Below are positions 48,809 to 56,151 of a stretch of DNA of 57,842 nt, piece after piece (position 1 is the first letter of the stretch; each line of letters opens with the position of its first letter). The notes beneath the pieces were generated by a model. It had not been told where the DNA came from and ran no database searches. It worked only from the letters and a program-made list of their open reading frames with translations. Origin of the DNA: a virus; IMG/VR virus record IMGVR_UViG_3300031857_000214, positions 1 through 57,842 of that record; one strand, given 5' to 3'. A program made the position numbers and the translations under genes.

Positions 48809-49167
48809 TGAAACAAATAAAGAAAGTACATAAGCACGGAGAGAAATTTGACTCTAAGTTAGAACTATTCTTCTACGAACTCCTTCGTAGTGAAGGAATA
48901 CCATTTGATTTTCAGGTATGTTACGAGATGATTCCATCGTTTAAATATGATGGAAAGACCGTAAGGCCAATGACATTGACTGTTGATTTTGATTTTACAG
49001 ACAAAGGAAAGAACGTCATTGTAGACACAAAAGGCTTTTGGCGTAACGACAATAAGCTCAAATGGAAGTACTTTCAGTGGGGTATGTCAGATGCCCAACC
49101 AAAATTATTTTTTCCAAAATCGCAAAAAGAATGCAAAGAAGTTTTGGAATTAATAAAAAAGTTGTAG
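48808..49167 (+). CDS. DUF1064 / endonuclease-I-like nuclease (119 aa, GTG start)
   Basis: FDSKLELFFYELLRSEGIPF, then the acidic strand TLTVDFDFTDKGKNVIVDTK with a D..DxK catalytic pattern match the DUF1064 family of phage nucleases related to T7 endonuclease I and Holliday-junction resolvases. The start is GTG at 48808, in a TAGTG overlap. A TACGA-type palindrome (48873-48890) lies in the gene. Confidence 0.7.
   Translation: MKQIKKVHKHGEKFDSKLELFFYELLRSEGIPFDFQVCYEMIPSFKYDGKTVRPMTLTVDFDFTDKGKNVIVDTKGFWRNDNKLKWKYFQWGMSDAQPKLFFPKSQKECKEVLELIKKL
48873..48890. promoter_or_regulatory. Palindrome CTACGAA-N4-TTCGTAG inside the nuclease gene
   Basis: A perfect 7+7 inverted repeat of the TACGA family, within coding sequence. 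Confidence 0.4.
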
Positions 49168-49172
49168 TTTAG
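49143..49172 (+). promoter_or_regulatory. Promoter candidate TTTG-N18-TAGTTTAG
   Basis: TTTG (49143-49146), 18 bases, TAGTTTAG (49165-49172), 22 nt before the ATG of the phosphoesterase gene. Confidence 0.5.
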
Positions 49173-49194
49173 CAAAATAACCTAACCATATCCA

Positions 49195-50238
49195 ATGAGC
49201 CAAAAAAACTTTCGCCCTCGTTTAACAGCAGAGGAGTACACAATCCTTCAAGACATACGTAATCAACACGCGGCTTTAGAAGAAGAATGTAAAGCACAAG
49301 GACTACCTGTTGAAGATGTAAAACAATATTGGTTTAAGGGGGAGCGATTCTCTATTAACCTAAGAGGCAAGACAATCTCATATGACGAGATTAGAGCTGA
49401 CATAATTAAAGAAATGAAGGATTATGCTCCTAAGTATCCTAAAATTAAACGTGACAAAGAAAATCTTAAATTAGATGGTCATTTGTTAGTGATTGACCCT
49501 GCTGATATACACATAGGTAAGTTAGCTATGGCTGTTGAGACAGGAGAAGATTACAATAGTAAAATAGCTGTTGAGCGAGTAATGACTGGTGTGTATGGTA
49601 TTGTAGAAAAAGCATCAGCTTTTAAGACTGATAAAATTTTATACATAATAGGAAATGATATACTTCATATTGATACACCTAAGCGCCAAACAACTAGCGG
49701 TACTCCTCAGGATACAGATGGTATGTGGTATGATAACTTTGTAATAGCTCGTAAGCTACACGTAGAAGTTATAGAAACACTTAGAGAGATAGCTGATGTC
49801 CACGTACAATACGACCCATCTAATCACGATTATACGAATGGATTCTTTTTAGCTGACTCAATAGCGTCTTGGTTTCACAATGACCAACACGTATCCTTTA
49901 ACTGTTCTCCTGCTCATAGGAAGTATTTCCACTACCATAATAACCTTATAGGTACAACGCATGGAGATGGCGCTAAAGAGGCTGATTTGCCCTTATTAAT
50001 GGCACACGAGGCTAAGCAAGATTGGGCTATATCTGACCATAGATATTTCTACATACACCATATACATCACAAGCGTTCAAAAGATATTATGGGCGTGACA
50101 ATCGAGGCATTAAGAAGTCCTTCAGGAGCAGATAGTTGGCATCATAGAAACGGCTATCAGCATTCTCCTAAAGCTGTTGAAGGGTTCTTGCACCATAAGA
50201 TTTATGGTCAAGTAGCCAGATTTACACATTTATTTTAA
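49195..50238 (+). CDS. Calcineurin-like phosphoesterase, SbcD/Mre11-type candidate (347 aa)
   Basis: The metal sites of the family are in order: DIHIGKL (near 103), IGNDILHID (near 153), SNHDY (near 204), THGDG (near 254) and HHIHH (near 284). This is the two-metal phosphoesterase fold used by SbcD and Mre11 nucleases. No SbcC partner is visible. A helical N-terminus (EEYTILQDIRNQHAALEEEC) is extra. It is the last plus-strand gene of the large early/replication arm. Confidence 0.75.
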   Translation: MSQKNFRPRLTAEEYTILQDIRNQHAALEEECKAQGLPVEDVKQYWFKGERFSINLRGKTISYDEIRADIIKEMKDYAPKYPKIKRDKENLKLDGHLLVIDPADIHIGKLAMAVETGEDYNSKIAVERVMTGVYGIVEKASAFKTDKILYIIGNDILHIDTPKRQTTSGTPQDTDGMWYDNFVIARKLHVEVIETLREIADVHVQYDPSNHDYTNGFFLADSIASWFHNDQHVSFNCSPAHRKYFHYHNNLIGTTHGDGAKEADLPLLMAHEAKQDWAISDHRYFYIHHIHHKRSKDIMGVTIEALRSPSGADSWHHRNGYQHSPKAVEGFLHHKIYGQVARFTHLF

Positions 50239-50426
50239 TTAGAATATATATACGACAATAAGAAAGGGTCGTTTATATCAGCAGGAATTCCATCGTCATA
50301 TGTAATGAATTCGTCAAGGTATTCATCCTCAATTAGTTTCATACAATCTTTTTGAGAGCATAAATAAAGGCGTTTAAATTGTATATTTGACACCTGTTCG
50401 GAAATTTCCTGCACACAAATAATCAT
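50235..50426 (-). CDS. Possible small protein at the convergent end (63 aa)
   Basis: A minus-strand frame starts MIICVQEISEQVSNIQFKRL and ends LLSYIYSN, with acidic DDGIPADINDP. It converges with the phosphoesterase gene (4-nt overlap). Codon use looks normal, but no other support exists. No family recognised. Confidence 0.4.
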   Translation of the reverse strand: MIICVQEISEQVSNIQFKRLYLCSQKDCMKLIEDEYLDEFITYDDGIPADINDPFLLSYIYSN

Positions 50427-50444
50427 AGAGATAAATTATATATT

Positions 50445-50612
50445 ATGAAGGTAGTAAAAAGAAGTGAATCAATTCAAGATTCCTTAGATATAGAAGAATT
50501 AATGAAAGAAAGAGAGAAATATCAGGCTGTGGTAAATATGTATACAGCTAAGATAAGAGAATTAATATATAAGTACGATTCGGTAAGGATAGATTACAGC
50601 AAGAAAGCTTAA
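50445..50612 (+). CDS. Small helical protein (55 aa)
   Basis: MKVVKRSESIQDSLDIEELM...SVRIDYSKKA is a charged helix. It is on the plus strand beyond the convergent point, ending 4 nt inside the opposing membrane gene, so it may be expressed by read-through. No family recognised. Confidence 0.5.
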   Translation: MKVVKRSESIQDSLDIEELMKEREKYQAVVNMYTAKIRELIYKYDSVRIDYSKKA

Positions 50613-50824
50613 GAAGGTTTTTTAGTTTCCTCCTTAAGTTTCTTTAATTCTCTAAGTTTAATAGAGATGTTGATTAATAGGTATGCTATTGATAAGGTAG
50701 AGATTACCAAAGTCAATATCATGTTGATGTTAGAAATGTTGAACATACTCATTAGATTTAAAATTACTGCTCCTACTGTGCTTGGTATTCCTACCTCGTC
50801 TGAAATCTTAAAAGGATGTTCCAT
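50609..50824 (-). CDS. Two-helix membrane protein, holin-like (71 aa)
   Basis: Two hydrophobic helices (GIPSTVGAVILNLMSMF and MILTLVISTLSIAYLLI) and a Lys-rich tail give a holin-type layout. It is the last late gene before the convergent end. A TACATTTG box lies upstream at 50848-50855. Confidence 0.5.
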   Translation of the reverse strand: MEHPFKISDEVGIPSTVGAVILNLMSMFNISNINMILTLVISTLSIAYLLINISIKLRELKKLKEETKKPS

Positions 50825-50855
50825 GTCTATCTATTAATAATTTTGTGCAAATGTA

Positions 50856-51137
50856 TTATTTCTTTGTTGATTTTCCGTTCTGACCATTACGACCACGATT
50901 TTTAGATTGAGACTCTAAAGACATCTTACCGTCTTTACGATGACTCATATCTTTGCCGTCCCCATTTCCATAAGTTCCGGCTTGTCTATTTGCCTTGTTT
51001 AAAGAAGCTCTGTATTTCTTCTGCTTATCAGAAGCAGCATACTTCTTATCGTACGCTCTTTTGCGTGCAATAGAAGATGGAGTCCAACCTAGCTTAATAT
51101 AACTTGGGTGTTTCCCTGCTAATGAATTCTTAGGCAT
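50856..51137 (-). CDS. Basic protein with degenerate HNH-like tail (93 aa)
   Basis: The core RKRAYDKKYAASDKQKKYRA, then LNKANRQAGTYGNGDGKDMS followed by H and the closing ESQSKNRGRNGQ follow a pattern of small phage and giant-virus proteins. The GDGKDMSH element resembles an HNH start, but later catalytic positions are missing. It may bind DNA in the particle. Confidence 0.6.
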   Translation of the reverse strand: MPKNSLAGKHPSYIKLGWTPSSIARKRAYDKKYAASDKQKKYRASLNKANRQAGTYGNGDGKDMSHRKDGKMSLESQSKNRGRNGQNGKSTKK

Positions 51138-51222
51138 TTACACAAATATTTTTAATAATATCCAAAGATACACTTGTTACTGCAATGTTGCCTGGCTGTG
51201 AAGGGTCTTTACTCTGTTTCAT
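51130..51222 (-). CDS. Possible small peptide (30 aa) filling the gap
   Basis: MKQSKDPSQPGNIAVTSVSL and ICVNA fill exactly the gap between two genes, overlapping both ends by 14 and 8 nt. No hydrophobic stretch and no family recognised. Confidence 0.4.
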   Translation of the reverse strand: MKQSKDPSQPGNIAVTSVSLDIIKNICVNA

Positions 51223-51454
51223 TGTATAGCTTTTTAACTTCTTTAGGATATTTTTCCGTTAACTCATCTATGATAAATTCATTTCTTCCGATAGTAATGT
51301 CTTTGATATTACATTCTGCCTGAAGGCTGTCAATTAAAACAGAATTATCATTAATTTTCTTAGACAATCTACTGTTTTCAATATTGGCAGTTGCAACCAA
51401 TACAGCCATAAGAATAATAAATACCGAAAATAAAACAAATACTGTGCGTGTCAT
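51209..51454 (-). CDS. Membrane-anchored coiled coil, inner-spanin-like (81 aa)
   Basis: An N-terminal transmembrane helix (VFVLFSVFIILMAVLVATA) is followed by a periplasmic coil (ENSRLSKKINDNSVLIDSLQ). This layout, directly after the endolysin gene with a 1-nt overlap, is that of an inner spanin (Rz-like). An outer partner could be the lipoprotein at 55794-56150. Confidence 0.55.
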   Translation of the reverse strand: MTRTVFVLFSVFIILMAVLVATANIENSRLSKKINDNSVLIDSLQAECNIKDITIGRNEFIIDELTEKYPKEVKKLYNETE

Positions 51455-52050
51455 TAGATTAAAAGTTTATAATATTCATTAAAATGTTTTATTCTATCAG
51501 GCAAGCCTATGGTTCCTCCATTTACTCTCTTTGTAATCTTAGTAACAACTTCATTTGTAGCACCTTGGTCTGCAATGGCGTTTAGTCCATTCTTAGACCA
51601 AAACCAAGCGGCAGATAGAAGTGGATACTTTGTAGCTACTAAATCAGGATTCGCTTCAATATTATCTTCAACTGTTTTATCAAAAGCTAGGTAATTTGTT
51701 TTACCTGTTAGTTGAATGTAACCTCTCCCACGGAATTTATACCCCTCTCCGGAAGCCTGATTTCCATTACCCATACGATTTGCGTATACAATATTAGCAA
51801 TCTTTTCTGGTTTTCTTTGATATTCTGCAGCACTTTCTGGTGTAAAATATTTTTTAAATATTCCACATAGACCTTTTGCGCTATAATTTAAGTTCTCAGT
51901 TGTTACCCTAAAGCCACCGCTTTCGTGTCCTGTTTGAGCTAAAAAATGAGCTAAACGAGTAGGGGTATTTACGCCAAACTTTTCAGATACCTCTGGGATT
52001 TGTGCGATAACGGAATCAGGTACGTGACCTTTAAGTGCTTCTAATTTCAT
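51454..52050 (-). CDS. GH19 endolysin (198 aa)
   Basis: The family signature is clear: FLAQTGHESGGF with catalytic Glu43, TENLNYS with Glu52, GEGYKFRGRGYIQLTGKTNY and AAWFWSKNGLN. GH19 enzymes cleave peptidoglycan or chitin; phage members are lysozymes. There is no signal peptide, so export depends on the holin encoded 1 nt upstream. Confidence 0.9.
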   Translation of the reverse strand: MKLEALKGHVPDSVIAQIPEVSEKFGVNTPTRLAHFLAQTGHESGGFRVTTENLNYSAKGLCGIFKKYFTPESAAEYQRKPEKIANIVYANRMGNGNQASGEGYKFRGRGYIQLTGKTNYLAFDKTVEDNIEANPDLVATKYPLLSAAWFWSKNGLNAIADQGATNEVVTKITKRVNGGTIGLPDRIKHFNEYYKLLI

Positions 52051-52295
52051 TATTTATCTTTTATATTTTTGTTACCAAATATAGCTTCTACACCTGTAAT
52101 ACCGCACATAGTCAAGGCTGTATACATAAGGCCGTTGAATACGATAGGTTCAATTACAAATGGAACGCCAAAAATACCTGTTACAATATCAGCTAAGGCA
52201 TACAATACCATTAACACAAATGCAACTAATCCTAATACAGCTTTTTGATTGATGTCAGACTTGTCGCTGAACATTCTTAATAAGAAATCTTTCAT
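52050..52295 (-). CDS. Holin candidate (81 aa)
   Basis: Two transmembrane segments (AVLGLVAFVLMVLYALADIV and IVFNGLMYTALTMCGITGV) with a basic-charged N-terminus. It overlaps the endolysin start by 1 nt, the typical holin-endolysin arrangement. Confidence 0.65.
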   Translation of the reverse strand: MKDFLLRMFSDKSDINQKAVLGLVAFVLMVLYALADIVTGIFGVPFVIEPIVFNGLMYTALTMCGITGVEAIFGNKNIKDK

Positions 52296-52301
52296 ATTAT
52301 A

Positions 52302-52904
52302 TTATTTAATTTTCCAATATATAGATGCGTTGATAAATGGAGTTTTATTAATATCAACACCTGCACCAATATTATACAATTTATCACACTTAGTATTAAT
52401 CAATAAGTTTACTCCTACGTTATTGATGTAATTCACTCTGTCAAATCCCATTCCTACACCCCAAAATATTTTAGTCTTAGGTAATTCTTTGACTATAGTC
52501 GTCTCCTTTATAGTTCTTTGCTTAACATTTGCCGTAAACTTCCTTGCCTCAATGGTATTCTTGCTGATTGTATCAAGCATTACTACGTAACCTAAGCTGT
52601 CAGGTAAATGAAGCGTATCCTTGTAAACATTCTTGGCAAAGTAATTTTTAATAATTTCCAATGTGTCTACATTTACAGGGATATGTACGTATATTGTCGT
52701 ATCGTGGTAAATGTCCTTACCTTGTTTTGTAACTATTTTAGTCTTTATGATATCAATGGTGTCAACCTCGTGCTTGATAACCTCGTAAGGCTTCCCATTG
52801 ACATATTTGATTTCAGGAGCAAATGGGTTGTGGAATCCGTTCAAGAAGAAGCTCAAGACTAATGCCCCAACTATCATCAATGCTATAAATTTTACTATTT
52901 TCAT
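52302..52904 (-). CDS. Envelope-spanning protein with outer-membrane-like end (200 aa)
   Basis: An uncleaved N-terminal helix (IVKFIALMIVGALVLSFFL) anchors it in the inner membrane. Residues 30-140 are soluble and Ile/Thr/Lys-rich. The last 55 residues are amphipathic beta strands (KIFWGVGMGFDRVNYINNVG, then FINASIYWKIK) like the end of outer-membrane barrels. One protein reaching both membranes would resemble a unimolecular spanin. No family recognised. A TAAATTTG box lies at 52909-52916. Confidence 0.55.
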   Translation of the reverse strand: MKIVKFIALMIVGALVLSFFLNGFHNPFAPEIKYVNGKPYEVIKHEVDTIDIIKTKIVTKQGKDIYHDTTIYVHIPVNVDTLEIIKNYFAKNVYKDTLHLPDSLGYVVMLDTISKNTIEARKFTANVKQRTIKETTIVKELPKTKIFWGVGMGFDRVNYINNVGVNLLINTKCDKLYNIGAGVDINKTPFINASIYWKIK

Positions 52905-52913
52905 ATGGCAAAT

Positions 52914-54083
52914 TTACAAATTAAATTTAGTACCGACTAACAGCGCTATTGTATGGACAGGACCCATATATTTGACGTTTAATGCCATTTTAAAGCGTTT
53001 TGAGAGGGCTATGTCGAAAGATGAGCCGAATATATAACTTAATTGGCTTACGGCCGTTAAATCGCCTGATTTTGAGGTATAAGACAAAGGACTTGACATT
53101 ATGAATATTTCAGGCGTAATACCCAGTCTTTTGCTGTATGTGATAGGTTTCATTCCAAATAGCACAATAGAAGATGTCCAAAACTGCTGTTTAGTAGCCT
53201 CAAACGGTATTGACGTGTTAATTAGGCTCAATGCGTATCCGTATACATATGATTTATTCATCATAACATATGAATATCCGCCTATATGAATTAGGCTCCC
53301 TTCATTGTAAGCCATAGTATATGAATACGTGCCAACTCCACAAAGTTTGTTATCCTGAATATCCATCTTAGAATATCTGCTAGATAGCGCAAATTGCCTT
53401 AAATTTGAGAAGATTGTTAAGGTAGAACCATAAGACACATCACCGGCCATTGAGGCTCTAGAAACGCCCATATTGGCCATTAAATTATAATCACCTTGAA
53501 GTTGCTTAACATTACTCAAATCAGAAGAAAATATGAGAGGTGTCTGTCCAGCCTTTGCAGAAGCTTTTTTCTTCTCTTCTTTCTTGCTCTCTTTCTTATC
53601 CTCTTTTTTGCTATCGGATTTGCTTTCGGACTTGCTCTCACTATTGTCGCCACCGCTACTTGCCTCCGACTTGCTTTCAGGAGCGCTAGAGCTTTCCTGA
53701 GAAGATGGCGCAGAAGATGGTACGCTAACAGAACTAGCCGCACTTGCTGCAACAGAGCTAGCGGAACTACTAACCGCAGCTGATACTGAATTAGAAACAG
53801 TCTGCTGAGTTATCTGTTGAGTCAGTTGATTTACAGGACAAGGAGCAGAATACTCCGCATATACTTGATTTATCCATGTTGTAAATGTGCCATTCTGAAC
53901 ATCTGCAGAGGTAAAGAACTTAGCCTTGCCCATAAAAACAATCGTAGTTCCTTGCAATGGCACTATGAATACTGTTACTTTCTTAGTACAAGGGTCTACG
54001 AAAGTGTTCGTAATCACTTGAGCATTCACGTTTACGTGAAATACTAATAAAAGTGAACAGAGTAAGCTAGTTTTTAAATACAT
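52914..54083 (-). CDS. Secreted outer-membrane barrel-like protein with Ser-rich linker (389 aa)
   Basis: I take the start MYLKTSLLCSLLLVFHVNVN (ATG at 54081-54083), which gives a signal peptide cleaved after NAQ; an ATG 13 codons earlier is less likely. A folded N-terminal domain (residues 22-85) is followed by a Ser/Ala/Lys-rich linker (about 90-180) and a beta-strand domain that ends GTKFNL like outer-membrane barrels. The start overlaps the CsgG-like gene by 17 nt. Role unknown; the linkage suggests a partner or cap of the CsgG-like pore. Confidence 0.6.
   Translation of the reverse strand: MYLKTSLLCSLLLVFHVNVNAQVITNTFVDPCTKKVTVFIVPLQGTTIVFMGKAKFFTSADVQNGTFTTWINQVYAEYSAPCPVNQLTQQITQQTVSNSVSAAVSSSASSVAASAASSVSVPSSAPSSQESSSAPESKSEASSGGDNSESKSESKSDSKKEDKKESKKEEKKKASAKAGQTPLIFSSDLSNVKQLQGDYNLMANMGVSRASMAGDVSYGSTLTIFSNLRQFALSSRYSKMDIQDNKLCGVGTYSYTMAYNEGSLIHIGGYSYVMMNKSYVYGYALSLINTSIPFEATKQQFWTSSIVLFGMKPITYSKRLGITPEIFIMSSPLSYTSKSGDLTAVSQLSYIFGSSFDIALSKRFKMALNVKYMGPVHTIALLVGTKFNL
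53997..54012. promoter_or_regulatory. Palindrome TACGAA-N4-TTCGTA inside the barrel-like gene
   Basis: A perfect 6+6 inverted repeat of the same family as the sites at 30195 and 48873. Confidence 0.35.
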
Positions 54084-54780
54084 TCTTTTTAACCATTCTA
54101 GATAGGATGCGAGCACACGCAATGTCTAGTGCTTTCTTTGTCGCTGTTCCTATGGTTGATTGGTTAAATTTAACTTCGCTTAAGTTAGCGTCTGTTAAAA
54201 GGCTTGCTTCACGTGTTGTCTTTGCTTCCCCTAAACCTGAAGCTGCTATAATCTCGCCTGTCTCGGCATTTGTAAATCTTACTTGTAATCCTATTCTAGT
54301 CACCACCGTTTCCTTTATGCCATCTTTTACTCTAATCTCTTCATCCTCCGAAACAGAATAATCGTAGCATTCAATCTCAACAAAGTAATGAGCTAGTCTA
54401 ATCTTTCCTCTTCCGTCCAACTTATCCTGAGAAATTCCTGCTTGGCTTGCTTGGAACTGTTTAACCATTCTATTCTTGATTTCAGTCTTATCTTCTGTAA
54501 AGGTGAAACGATTAAGATTTTCAAGATATTCAAGGGTGATGTTTGCGACTCCGAGTCCAACTCTTTTTTCTTTGAGCTCAGGATATTGTTCATACATTTC
54601 ATCTGATATGCCACATTTTAGTATTTGTATAGGTATAGTCGGTCCATCATAATCCATGTACTGACTTATATCAATCTTTGTTTCAAAACTCGCTTTATAG
54701 TTCTCTGTTTTTGTTGTAGCTACCTGCGCATTTGCACAAATAGCTACTAACATACATAAAGCGGTTATGTAAAGTCTCAT
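54067..54780 (-). CDS. CsgG-like outer-membrane secretion-pore protein (237 aa)
   Basis: A signal peptide (MRLYITALCMLVAICANAQ) is followed by a domain matching the CsgG/HfaB layout: VGLGVANITLEYLENLNRFT, KTEIKNRMVKQFQASQAG, AHYFVEIECYDYSVSED, then TRIGLQVRFTNAETGEIIAA and TATKKALDIACARIL. In E. coli CsgG forms a nonameric pore for curli subunits. The expected lipobox is absent (VAIC is not a good one), so it may be a soluble or differently anchored form. The neighbours are late envelope and lysis genes, so a role in outer-membrane opening or export of a phage protein is inferred. Confidence 0.7.
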   Translation of the reverse strand: MRLYITALCMLVAICANAQVATTKTENYKASFETKIDISQYMDYDGPTIPIQILKCGISDEMYEQYPELKEKRVGLGVANITLEYLENLNRFTFTEDKTEIKNRMVKQFQASQAGISQDKLDGRGKIRLAHYFVEIECYDYSVSEDEEIRVKDGIKETVVTRIGLQVRFTNAETGEIIAASGLGEAKTTREASLLTDANLSEVKFNQSTIGTATKKALDIACARILSRMVKKNVFKN

Positions 54781-55377
54781 TTATTTATTCTTTAAAAGTC
54801 CACAGTTTTGACACTCAAGCTCTCCGTCTCCGTCAGAATCACCCCACACGTGTTCACATTGTCTGTGTGCGTGGAATTCAAATTCTAATTTCTCCATCTC
54901 TTGCTCATGCTCTTGTTGGTCAACCTCCATTACTTGTCTATGCTCTTGTTCATCTTTAGCAAGCTCAAACTTTTGTTTATTCTCAGTAACAGCTAAATCT
55001 CTAGCCGCTTCTGCTCCTTTAACAAAAGCGTCAGGGATTATAGGACTAAATGGTCTGTTAGTTTCTTTCATATCGTTGGTATGAGACAGAGTAACACCAT
55101 CTTCTTCATCCATTTTTTGCACTAACATCTTGTCCTTGTCTGTATCGCTGAACCAATAGTCAATAATCTTGCCATAGCTACCAATAAAAGCACCTAGCAT
55201 TAAAAACAATAGTTCTTTCCACTCTGCGGATGCAGCCACATTATTGGATATTGCTGTAAATATCCCTACTATAATTAAAATAAATCCACCAAGAACGCCT
55301 GCGGTAATAAACCACCTGCGAGTCATCATTTGATTTAAAAGGTCTTTAAAGCCTGAAGGTTGTTTAGTGTTGTCCAT
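54781..55377 (-). CDS. Membrane protein with coiled coil and zinc-ribbon end (198 aa)
   Basis: Two transmembrane helices lie at about 22-45 and 53-70 (FITAGVLGGFILIIVGIFTA, LLFLMLGAFIGSYGKII). A charged coil follows (EHRQVMEVDQQEHEQEMEKL), then a possible metal site: HAHRQCEHVW and LECQNCGLL. The two-helix part resembles small phage membrane proteins near holins. It starts inside the 47-aa gene (43-nt overlap). Confidence 0.6.
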   Translation of the reverse strand: MDNTKQPSGFKDLLNQMMTRRWFITAGVLGGFILIIVGIFTAISNNVAASAEWKELLFLMLGAFIGSYGKIIDYWFSDTDKDKMLVQKMDEEDGVTLSHTNDMKETNRPFSPIIPDAFVKGAEAARDLAVTENKQKFELAKDEQEHRQVMEVDQQEHEQEMEKLEFEFHAHRQCEHVWGDSDGDGELECQNCGLLKNK

Positions 55378-55478
55378 ATGTTATATATTATTTCTTTGTT
55401 TTGTTTTATTAATAACGCTTTTTTTCGTCCTGAACGAATACTGCGCATTGGTCTTTTTTTAGGTGATGCGTTTGCCAT
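55335..55478 (-). CDS. Small basic protein overlapping its neighbour (47 aa)
   Basis: MANASPKKRPMRSIRSGRKK...NNLQALKTF starts 1 nt after the previous stop (TAATATG) and overlaps the next gene by 43 nt in another frame. The basic N-terminus suggests nucleic-acid or membrane binding. No family recognised. Confidence 0.5.
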   Translation of the reverse strand: MANASPKKRPMRSIRSGRKKALLIKQNKEIIYNIWTTLNNLQALKTF

Positions 55479-55479
55479 A

Positions 55480-55788
55480 TTACCACTGTGCTGGTTTTTC
55501 CTTAAACTCATCAGCTTCCTTTTTAGGCTTTGGTGCTGGCGTAGGTTTAGCCTGCTCTGTAGGCTTCTCTTTAATAATAACCGTTTTACCTCCACCTGCA
55601 GATTGTTGCTGTGTTTGAGTGTTTTGAATGTTAATTATAGGTTGAGCGGTTTGCTGTGGCTTATCATCGTTTCCACCACCAAACAAAGTTGAAGCTAACC
55701 ATGCACCACCTGCAGTTACAACTGTAGCTATAGTACCTAATATTGTTTTTTTTAAACTACCGCCTGTGCTTTCTTGTTCTTCTGACAT
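55480..55788 (-). CDS. Single-pass membrane protein with Gln/Pro-rich tail (102 aa)
   Basis: A transmembrane helix (ILGTIATVVTAGGAWLAST) is followed by a disordered Gln/Pro/Lys tail (NTQTQQQSAGGGKTVIIKEK). A periplasmic, flexible tail is likely. No family recognised. Confidence 0.6.
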   Translation of the reverse strand: MSEEQESTGGSLKKTILGTIATVVTAGGAWLASTLFGGGNDDKPQQTAQPIINIQNTQTQQQSAGGGKTVIIKEKPTEQAKPTPAPKPKKEADEFKEKPAQW

Positions 55789-55793
55789 ATATT

Positions 55794-56150
55794 TTATTTT
55801 ATAATTATTGGATACTTAACCTCGTTACCACTTATATCAATAAAGATAATATCGTAATTCCTTTTCGGTAAGTCTGACAAATTTAACACCTTTTTCGTTA
55901 AGGTGTCATTAGCCGTAAAACCCTCTTTTTTGACAGGTTCTGTCTTGCCGAATGGTATTACTTGAATTGAGTACTTAGCCCCTGCAGTAGTCTTAAAATC
56001 GGCCGTAACAATGTTACCAGACTGAATAATAGATTTGATAGAAGTTCCTGCTGATTTAACGCCCAAATCAATAGTCTGTGGCTGTGGCATATCAACCTTT
56101 GTGCAGCCGAATAAAAGCAAACCAAACGCATAGATTGTGTATTTTTTCAT
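55794..56150 (-). CDS. Lipoprotein (118 aa)
   Basis: The signal YAFGLLLFGC is a lipobox (LFGC) with lipidated Cys16. The mature part is a single beta domain (GAKYSIQVIPFGKTEPVKKE). It is 1 nt after the fibre-like gene. Candidate roles are superinfection exclusion or outer spanin; neither is shown. Confidence 0.7.
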   Translation of the reverse strand: MKKYTIYAFGLLLFGCTKVDMPQPQTIDLGVKSAGTSIKSIIQSGNIVTADFKTTAGAKYSIQVIPFGKTEPVKKEGFTANDTLTKKVLNLSDLPKRNYDIIFIDISGNEVKYPIIIK

Positions 56151-56151
56151 A

